Positions 57,766 to 64,000 of a stretch of DNA of 64,000 bases are shown here, one piece after another (the stretch's first letter is position 1; the number at the start of each line of letters is the position of its first letter). The notes beneath the pieces were generated by a model, which saw only the letters and a program-made list of their open reading frames with translations, was not told the DNA's origin and searched no databases. Both the position numbers and the translations under genes were made by a program. Origin of the DNA: Bog-532 sp963830385 (GTDB taxonomy: Bacteria; Actinomycetota; Actinomycetes; Streptosporangiales; Streptosporangiaceae); NCBI GenBank assembly GCA_963830385.1, contig CAWHMD010000010.1:124001-188000 (forward strand), read 5' to 3'.

Positions 57766-60192
57766 TCACGGGCCGGCCTTGAACCCGGCCGGTCCCTGGA
57801 GCCGCAGCTTGCTGCCGCAGATCACCCCGGGGATCTGCTTGCGCCCGTAGAACAGCGCGGTCAGCGTGCCGGTGCCGTCACCGACCTCCACCGCCAGGAC
57901 CGAGTTCTGCTCGACCGGGCGGATGGCGATCGAGACGACGCGGCCCTCGACCGTCACCCGGCCCGGCTCGGTCACCGACCCGAGCGGCCTGACCCCGCCA
58001 CGGCCGGACGGGACGGCGCTCGCGGGCTTGTTTCCTTCGTCCGGGCGGGGCAGGGTGGCCACGCCGGTCCGCTGATCCCGGTCGGCGTCGGCGGCCCGGG
58101 CCGGGGCGCCGCTGGGGGCGCCGCCGTTCGCCGCGGGCGCCGTGGGCCCGGTGACCTCGACCAGCGCGCTGGGCTGGCCGTTCCGGTCGGCCTGGCGGGC
58201 TTCCAGCACCCGGACGCGGCTCTCCACGTCGAACGGGATGATGGTGGCGGCCGCGTTGGGGATCCGGCTGACCGCCGCCGCGATCTTGTCCGCCGTCCGG
58301 TCGTGCAGCATCCGGCCGATCAGGGCCGAGTAACCGCGCCGGGGCAGGACCACCGTGACCTGGGTGCCGGGCTGTTCGGTCTCCCGCTTGACCAGTTCCT
58401 GGGCGGCGTGCTCGAGCCGCCGGTCCGGGGTGTCGATCATCTCGAACGGAATGTCCTGCCCGAACCGGACCCACCGCTCGCGCAGGCCGTTGGCCTTGGC
58501 CGTGTCGATGACGAAGTGGACTGCCCGCAGCGAGGTCGGCCGCTGGCTGCGCGCGTAGCGCAGCGCCGCCAGCGTGGCCAGGTCGATGTTGTCGACCAGG
58601 ACGAGTACCACCCGGCGGGTGTAGTTCTGCTGGCGCGGGGCGATGCCGGCCGCCCGGCGGTCCCCGATGTTCTCCAGCACCTGGTCCTCGGCCCGGTACT
58701 CGCGGTTCAGCCGGATCAGCACGAACACCAGGATCGGGCCGACCACCACCACCAGCCAGGCACCCTCGGTGAACTTGACGACCGCGAAGATCAGCACCAC
58801 GATCGCGGTCAGCACCCCGGCCGAGAAGTTGATGGCCAGCTTGCGCCGCCAGCCGCGTTCCTTGCGGCGCAGGTGGTACTTCGACATCCCGAACCCGGCT
58901 ATCGAGAATCCGGTGAACACGCCGATCGCGTAGAACGGCACCAGCCCGTTGACGTTGGCGCCGACCGCCACGATCAGGGCCAGCGACACGACCGTCAGCA
59001 CGATGATGCCGTTGGAGAACACCAGGCGGTGCCCGCGCTTGGTCAGCCAGCGCGGCAGGAACGCGTCCTGGGCCACGAAGCTGGCCAGGAACGGGAAGCC
59101 GTTGAAGCTGGTGTTGCCGCCGGTGAACAGGATCAGCGCGGTGGCGAACTGGACGAAATAGAACAGGATCCGGCCCGGGCCCCCGCCGAAGATCATCGTC
59201 GCTTCCTGGGAGATGACGGTCGGCGTGCCGCTGATGTAGGGCGTGGCGTGGGTGATGTGCGCCAGCCAGGAAATACCGCCGACCAGGAAGGCCAGGATGA
59301 CGCCCTGGGTGACCAGTACCTGGCGGGCGTTGCGTCCCTCCGGGGGCCGCAGCGCGCTGACCGCGTTGGACACCGCCTCGATGCCGGTCAGGGAGGATCC
59401 GCCGTTGGCGAACGAGCGCAGCAGGGTGAGCACCAGCGCGAACGAGATGAGCATCGAATCGCCGTGGCTGGCGTGATAGTACGTCCCGTGCAGGGTGGCG
59501 AGGTCGACGACCGGCAGATGACCGAAGGCCTCCCGTCCCAGCCCGATGACGATCATGAGGATCACCGAGCCGGAGAACAGGTAGGTCGGCAGGGCGAAGG
59601 CCCGGCCCGCCTCCCTGATGCCCCGCAGGTTGCCGTAGGCCATGATCAGGATGGCGACGACCGAGATCAGCGTCAGCATCTCCGGCGTGCTGATGAACTT
59701 CAGCGTCCCCAGCGCCGGGAACGCCGACACGATGGCGGCCGCCCCGGCCGCGGTCTGCACCGCCACCGTGACCGTGTAGTCGATGAGCAGGGCCACCGCC
59801 GCGATCTGGGCCACCCTGGGGCCGAAATTGTCACGGGCCACCACGTAGGAGCCGCCGGTCCTGGTGTAGACGCTGACCACCTCGCGGTAGGACAGCACCA
59901 CCAGGACCAGCACGAACAGCACCACCCCGGTGATCGGCAGCAGCACCGTGAAGGCGGCCAGCCCCAGGCCCCGCTGCAGCAGCTCGATCAGGATTTCCTC
60001 GGTGCCGTAGGCCGACGACGAGATGCCGTCCGGGGAGAGCACCCCCAGCGCCAGCGGCTTGGACAGCCGCTCCTCGCCGAGCTGGTCGTTCACCAGCGGC
60101 GGGCCCAGCAGCCGCCGCTTCAGCCCGTACGAGAACGTCTCGGGAACGTTGTCGCCCCGGCTGAGCAACCCCGCCGCCCTGCGCACCGCCAC
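57766..60192 (-). CDS. KimA/KUP-like potassium symporter, paralogue, 3' end frameshifted
   Basis: About 808 residues. Closely parallels the 55047 protein over its whole length including the OB-fold-like end (VEGRVVSIAIRPVEQNSVLAVEV). GTG 60192 was chosen because VAVRRAAGLLSRGDNVPE aligns with the paralogue start and AGGCGGA lies upstream; a TTG at 60231 is further out. The frame stops early after GPAGFKAGP; in another frame the DNA continues with VMINPLYELISPEPETAD and a stop at 57713-57715, so one base seems missing near 57770-57777. Divergent from kdpD; likely its regulatory target. Confidence 0.8.
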   Translation of the reverse strand: MAVRRAAGLLSRGDNVPETFSYGLKRRLLGPPLVNDQLGEERLSKPLALGVLSPDGISSSAYGTEEILIELLQRGLGLAAFTVLLPITGVVLFVLVLVVLSYREVVSVYTRTGGSYVVARDNFGPRVAQIAAVALLIDYTVTVAVQTAAGAAAIVSAFPALGTLKFISTPEMLTLISVVAILIMAYGNLRGIREAGRAFALPTYLFSGSVILMIVIGLGREAFGHLPVVDLATLHGTYYHASHGDSMLISFALVLTLLRSFANGGSSLTGIEAVSNAVSALRPPEGRNARQVLVTQGVILAFLVGGISWLAHITHATPYISGTPTVISQEATMIFGGGPGRILFYFVQFATALILFTGGNTSFNGFPFLASFVAQDAFLPRWLTKRGHRLVFSNGIIVLTVVSLALIVAVGANVNGLVPFYAIGVFTGFSIAGFGMSKYHLRRKERGWRRKLAINFSAGVLTAIVVLIFAVVKFTEGAWLVVVVGPILVFVLIRLNREYRAEDQVLENIGDRRAAGIAPRQQNYTRRVVLVLVDNIDLATLAALRYARSQRPTSLRAVHFVIDTAKANGLRERWVRFGQDIPFEMIDTPDRRLEHAAQELVKRETEQPGTQVTVVLPRRGYSALIGRMLHDRTADKIAAAVSRIPNAAATIIPFDVESRVRVLEARQADRNGQPSALVEVTGPTAPAANGGAPSGAPARAADADRDQRTGVATLPRPDEGNKPASAVPSGRGGVRPLGSVTEPGRVTVEGRVVSIAIRPVEQNSVLAVEVGDGTGTLTALFYGRKQIPGVICGSKLRLQGPAGFKAGP

Positions 60193-60271
60193 CTGGTTCC
60201 GCCTCTGCTTGTCGGCATTTGTCCAGGTCAAAAGGCTAGGCGCTGGCCTCGGCGATATCCGCTAGCGCGGC

Positions 60272-60309
60272 GTCAAGACTGGCCGGGCCGGCGTTAAGGC
60301 CTCGTCAAG
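60272..60309. promoter_or_regulatory. Candidate KdpE binding repeats
   Basis: GT[C/T]AAG occurs at 60272, 60293 and 60304, spaced 21 and 11 bp, i.e. close to whole helical turns as expected for OmpR/PhoB-type regulators such as KdpE. They lie between the transporter and kdpD divergent starts. Confidence 0.45.
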
Positions 60310-60351
60310 ATCATTAATTTCGGCGGCCGGCGGGGGTCGAATGAACTCACG

Positions 60352-62236
60352 ATGACTCGACGTGAGGGACGTGGCGGGATCCCGGCACCGTACGCGCTGC
60401 CGGCCGCTTTCGCTGCGCTGTTCCTGCTCGGCACGCTGACCGCGGCGCTGAACGGCCGGCTGCCGGCCTCCGGCGTGCTGGTCCTGACCGCGGTCATCAC
60501 CGGCGCGACCGCGCTGCTGGCCGAACCGCTGGCCGCCCTCCCGCTGGGCGTGATCGGCTGGCTGACCGTGATCGGCTTCTCCCGGCCGCCGTACGCGGAC
60601 CTGCGGCCGACCGGCGCGCTGGCCACCACCGCCGCGATCACGCTGGCCGCCACCGTGATCGGGGCCGCGCTGGCGGGGATGGTGTTCCGCCCGGTCGCCC
60701 GGCGGTTCACACTGGAAGACGTGGACGTACGCGCGGACGAGGGCCAGCCGGGCCGGGAAGACCTGGCCCGGCAGCCGCGCCCGGTGGACCAGCCGGGCCG
60801 GTGGCGGCGCCGCGCGGCCTGGACCGGGGCGATCAACACCCGGCGGCGGGTGGCCGGGGTGGCGCTGGCCCTGATCGGGCTGCCGCTGCTGACGACGCTG
60901 CTGGTGGCGGCCAACGACCACCTCAACTTCGCCGACGACCTGCTGCTGTTCCTGCTGGCGGTGGTCACGGTCACGGTGATCGGCGGCTTCTGGCCGGCGG
61001 TGCTGGCCGCGGTGGCGGCCTGCCTGCTGCTCAACTGGTACCTGACGCCGCCGCTGCACACGTTCACCATCGGCGAGCCCCGCAACCTGCTGGCGCTGGT
61101 GCTGTTCGTGACGGTGGCGGTGGCCGTGAGCAGCGTGGTGCACCTGGCCGCCCGGCTGGCCGTGCAGGCCGCGGTCAGCCGGGAGGAGACCACCTCCCTG
61201 CTCGACCTGGCCCGTACCGTGCTCGGCGGCGCCGACACCCCGACCGCGGTGCTCGACCACCTGACCGGCACGCTCGGCGGGCGCGCGGAGCTGCAGGAGC
61301 TCACCGCCGACCGGTGGGTCCGGGTCGCGGTCAGCGGCGGCGCCGAGGCCGGGACCGTGGCCGCCACCGAGGGCACCCGCATCCACCCCCGGCCCGGGCT
61401 GGCCCTGCTCACCAGCGGCCAGACCAGCCCGGCGACCACCGCCCAGCTGGCCGGCTTCGGGGCGCAGGCGGCCGCCGCCCTGGACCGGGAGCGGCTGCGC
61501 GTGCAGGCCTCGCAGGCCGAGGCGCTGGCCGAGGGCAACCGGATCAGGACCGCGCTGCTGGCCGCCGTCAGCCACGACCTGCGTACCCCGCTCGCCTCGA
61601 TCAAGGCCAGCGTCAGCAGCCTGCGCCAGACCGACGTGGACTGGAGCCCAGCCGACGAAGCCGACCTGCTGGCCACCATCGAGCAGAACGCCGACCGGCT
61701 GGACGCGCTGATCGGGAACCTGCTCGACCTGAGCCTGGCTGCACACCGGGTCGCTGGACCCGTTCCTGCGCCCGACCGCGGTCGAGGAGGTCGCCCCGGT
61801 CGCCCTGCGCGGTCTGGACGCCCCCGGCGAGGTGGAGATCGTGGTGCCGGAAGGGGTGCCGCTGGTGCGGGCCGACCCCGGCCTGCTGGAGCGGGTGCTG
61901 GCCAACATCTTCTCCAACGCGCTGCGGCACTCCCCGCCGACGCAGCTGCCGGTGCTGCGGGCCTGCCTGCACGGCGAGACCGTGCTGCTCGAGGTGGTCG
62001 ACCACGGCCCCGGAGTCCCCGACGACGAGCTCAAGCAGCGGATCTTCGAGCCGTTCCAGCGCTTCGACGACCGCAACGCCGGCGTCGGGCTGGGGCTGGC
62101 GGTGGCCAAGGGCTTCGCCGAGGCGATGGGCGGCAGCATCGCCGCGGTCGACACCCCCGGCGGTGGCCTCACGATCAGGGTGGCGCTGCCGGTCGCGCAC
62201 AGCGAGGACCGCTCGGTACTCGGAGCCGGCCAGTGA
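60352..62236 (+). pseudogene. kdpD: KdpD-like sensor histidine kinase lacking the N-terminal KdpD/Usp domains; frameshifted
   Basis: About 627 residues if the frame is corrected. Starts directly with an extra hydrophobic region (about 10-110), then a KdpD-type DUF4118 four-helix membrane domain (about 170-270), a GAF-like region, dimerisation/phosphorylation box SHDLRTPLASIKASVSSL, and in another frame the ATPase (NIFSNALRHSPP, DHGPGVPDDE, GVGLGLAVAKGFAEAMGG). One extra T at about 61736 breaks LDLSRLHTGSLDPF. Because frame 1 then runs on into kdpE, a false 852-codon fusion appears. Classical KdpD carries ~390 cytosolic N-terminal residues that are absent here. Stop overlaps kdpE (GTGA). Confidence 0.8.
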
Positions 62237-62910
62237 CCCGGGTCCTCGTCATCGACGACGAACCATCAATCTTGCGGGCGTTGCGGATCAACCTCAGCGC
62301 CCGCCGGTACGAGGTCAGCACGGCCGCGGACGGCACGTCGGGGCTGGCCGCGGTGGCCCGGGACCGGCCCGACGTGCTCATCCTCGACCTGGGCCTGCCC
62401 GACATGGACGGCACCGAGGTGATCAGCGGCGTCCGCGGCTGGACGTCGATCCCCATCATCGTGCTGTCGGTCTGGGGCCAGGAGAGCATGAAGGTGGCGG
62501 CCCTCGACGCCGGCGCCGACGACTACGTGACGAAGCCGTTCGGCATGGACGAGCTGCTGGCCCGGCTGCGGGCGGCAGTCCGGCGGACGGCACCCGCCCC
62601 CGACGAGCCGGTGGTGGCCACCGACGACTTCACCGTGGACCTGGCGGCCAAACGGGTCACCCGCCCCGGCCAGGGCGACGTCCGCCTCACCCCGACCGAG
62701 TGGCAGATCCTGGAGATCCTGGTGCGCAACCGGGGGCGTCTGGTCACCCAGCGCCAGCTGCTCCAGGAGGTCTGGGGCCCGGCCTACGAGACCGAGAGCA
62801 ACTATCTGCGGGTGTACCTGGCTCAGCTCCGGCGCAAGCTGGAGCCGGAGCCGTCCCAGCCTCGTTACCTGCTGACCGAGCCGGGTATGGGCTACCGCTT
62901 CCAGCTCTGA
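62233..62910 (+). CDS. kdpE: Response regulator KdpE (OmpR/PhoB family)
   Basis: 225 residues from GTG 62233. Receiver domain with acidic pocket VLVIDDEP, phospho-acceptor Asp in VLILDLGLPDMDG and Lys in DDYVTKPFG; C-terminal winged helix (LTPTEWQILEILVRNRGRLVTQRQLLQEVWG). Coupled to kdpD by a 4-bp overlap. No kdpFABC is present here; the adjacent symporters are the probable regulon. Confidence 0.92.
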   Translation: MTRVLVIDDEPSILRALRINLSARRYEVSTAADGTSGLAAVARDRPDVLILDLGLPDMDGTEVISGVRGWTSIPIIVLSVWGQESMKVAALDAGADDYVTKPFGMDELLARLRAAVRRTAPAPDEPVVATDDFTVDLAAKRVTRPGQGDVRLTPTEWQILEILVRNRGRLVTQRQLLQEVWGPAYETESNYLRVYLAQLRRKLEPEPSQPRYLLTEPGMGYRFQL

Positions 62911-62974
62911 CGGGCCCCGCGAGCCTCCTGCGTCACTGGCTTCCCAGGAGTCCCAGGAGCCTCCCGGCCCCTAC

Positions 62975-63027
62975 GTGCTCGTTGGCGCCTTTGAGCCGGC
63001 CAGGGCGTGCTCGTTGGCGCCTTTGAG
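62975..63027 (+). repeat. 32-bp-period direct repeat of GTTGGCGCC type
   Basis: GTGCTCGTTGGCGCCTTTGA(G) occurs at 62975-62995 and 63007-63027, 32 bp apart, between kdpE and the TetR gene. Same core and period as at 28547-28601. Confidence 0.65.
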
Positions 63028-63116
63028 CACACAGACCGCGGCGCGCGTCAGGCGCACACCCCGGGCCGGGCTGGCTTCATCCCGGAGCCAGCAGTGCCCC
63101 GCTGGAGGCAAGGCCC

Positions 63117-63803
63117 CTACTGCGGCTCCAGCCCGGCGAGGTCGATGAGGCGGTCGACGCAGGAGCCGAAGACGTCAGCCTGGCTGCGGGGCGGGCCGGC
63201 CGAGGCGAGGGCCGCCGCGAGGTTGGGGTAGCGGCCGCTGGACGCCGCCCGGACGAACGCCTGGACCTGCGCGGCTTGCTGGTCGCCGGCTGCTTCGGCT
63301 GGTTCCACAGCGGCTTGGAGCGCGCCGTACATGGTCGCGAAGCCGCTGATCATGGCGATGATTTCCAGCTTGGCGCCGGTGTCGAGGCGGGAGGTGGCCA
63401 GCAGGCCGAGGAACTGGTCCAGGTAGCGCAGGCCATTGGGGCCGGGCGGCATCGGGCGTTGCATCAGCCCGGCCAGCCAGGGGTGCCGCCGGGCGATGTC
63501 CTGGGCCTGCCGGGCCAGGTCCGCGATGGCCGCACGCGGGTCCGGGGCGGGTGCGCCGGGATAGACGTACTCGCCGGCCAGCTGGTCGGTCATCAGCTGG
63601 CCCAGGTGGTCTTTGGCCGGGACGTAGTTGTACAACGTCATGACCGCGATGCCCAGCTCGCCGGCGATCCGGCGCATGGTCGCGGACTCCAGGCCCTCGG
63701 CGTCGGCGATCCGCACGGCGACGGCGGCGATCGCGGCACGGTCGTGCCGGGGCTTGGGGCCCCGGGTCCCGCGCTCGGGGAGGTCCCAGATCGACGAGGT
63801 CAT
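63117..63803 (-). CDS. TetR-family transcriptional regulator
   Basis: 228 residues. N-terminal HTH (AAVAVRIADAEGLESATMRRIAGELGIAVMTLYNYVPAKDHL) and a TetR_C-type ligand domain. Divergent from the SRPBCC gene and separated by a double palindromic operator, so probably represses both. Confidence 0.92.
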   Translation of the reverse strand: MTSSIWDLPERGTRGPKPRHDRAAIAAVAVRIADAEGLESATMRRIAGELGIAVMTLYNYVPAKDHLGQLMTDQLAGEYVYPGAPAPDPRAAIADLARQAQDIARRHPWLAGLMQRPMPPGPNGLRYLDQFLGLLATSRLDTGAKLEIIAMISGFATMYGALQAAVEPAEAAGDQQAAQVQAFVRAASSGRYPNLAAALASAGPPRSQADVFGSCVDRLIDLAGLEPQ

Positions 63804-63822
63804 CGCAGCCGACCCTACCTAT

Positions 63823-63869
63823 CTTCGTGCAATGTACGTAGTATGGGAAACAACGTACAGTGCACGAAG
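63823..63869. promoter_or_regulatory. Twin palindromic TetR operators
   Basis: CTTCGTGCAATGTACG (63823-63838) and CGTACAGTGCACGAAG (63854-63869) are inverted copies with one mismatch, 15-bp spacer. Each arm is itself a pseudo-palindrome (CGTGCA-A-TGTACG). They lie 20 bp upstream of the TetR start. Confidence 0.75.
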
Positions 63870-63917
63870 AAAAGGCTGTGGCACATCCGCCGCGCACGCG
63901 ACGATGAGGGACCTTGC

Positions 63918-64000
63918 ATGAGGACGATGTCCGCCACCATCCAGATCGACGCCCCGCCCGCAGCCGTGTGGGCGGTCCTGACCGACCTGGACCGCTATCC
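63918..64000 (+). CDS. SRPBCC-family protein, 3' end cut by window
   Basis: Only 27 codons are visible: MRTMSATIQIDAPPAAVWAV then LTDLDRYP, the typical first strand and helix of START/SRPBCC (polyketide-cyclase-like) proteins. Divergent from the TetR gene and probably regulated by it. Confidence 0.75.
   Translation, partial: MRTMSATIQIDAPPAAVWAVLTDLDRY

Noticed and set aside
58303..60297. 664-codon plus-strand frame opposite the second symporter
   Set aside because: Antisense shadow; Asp/His/Gln/Arg-rich with no fold-like pattern, mirrored by a similar shadow opposite the first symporter.
60352..62910. Single KdpD-KdpE fusion protein
   Set aside because: The ATPase domain lies in another frame; the fusion exists only because a one-base shift in kdpD brings it into the kdpE frame.

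Overview
The window is high-GC DNA with the gene content of a filamentous or related actinomycete: an HspR/HAIR-controlled dnaK operon, DUF397 and DUF5753 regulators, DUF3151, an F420-type luciferase-like oxidoreductase, many GTG starts and 4-bp ATGA/GTGA gene overlaps. The genus cannot be named from the sequence alone.

Layout. (1) 1-4181: end of a zinc alcohol dehydrogenase, an aldo/keto reductase and a cupin in one operon, then a large polytopic membrane protein. (2) 4318-22018: an integrated actinomycete integrative and conjugative element (AICE) of about 17.7 kb in the 3' half of a tRNA-Gly(CCC) gene. It is bounded by identical 44-bp direct repeats and has matching TTGCAC arm-type sites inside each end. 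Its core (13.7-20.1 kb) is a GntR regulator, Pra-like activator, FtsK-like transfer protein (frameshifted), small zinc protein, RepSA-type HUH initiator, Xis and tyrosine integrase. Its left part is cargo: a minus-strand group encoding a GNAT-PIN protein, an ASCH protein and a membrane protein ending in an amyloid-signalling-like motif, plus an alpha/beta hydrolase. A decayed mnmA fragment lies at the right end. (3) 22-25.6 kb: dcd, DUF397 and XRE regulators, and a short relic of a second transfer region. (4) 25.7-28 kb: a membrane iron-sulphur reductase. (5) 28.1-36.1 kb: repeat-rich spacer, then dnaK-grpE-dnaJ-hspR-clpB behind two HAIR operators. (6) 36-54.9 kb: housekeeping genes including an NYN protein, a broken GGDEF-like gene, pyrE, DedA, fba, a MarR/LLM divergent pair, purA-purD-purB, murA, a predicted regulator, a hisC-like aminotransferase and two lipoproteins. 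(7) 55-62.9 kb: two tail-to-tail paralogous KimA/KUP-like potassium transporters with an extra C-terminal OB-fold-like domain, next to a KdpD/KdpE two-component pair: a probable potassium-homeostasis locus. (8) 63-64 kb: a TetR regulator divergent from an SRPBCC-family gene cut by the window edge.

Caution: several conserved genes (AICE HTH regulator twice, tra, GGDEF-like gene, KdpD, second transporter) are interrupted by what look like single-base indels. Either the sequence carries indel errors or several genes are decaying. Long open frames that fuse unrelated products, such as regulator+HAD and KdpD+KdpE, are artefacts of these shifts.
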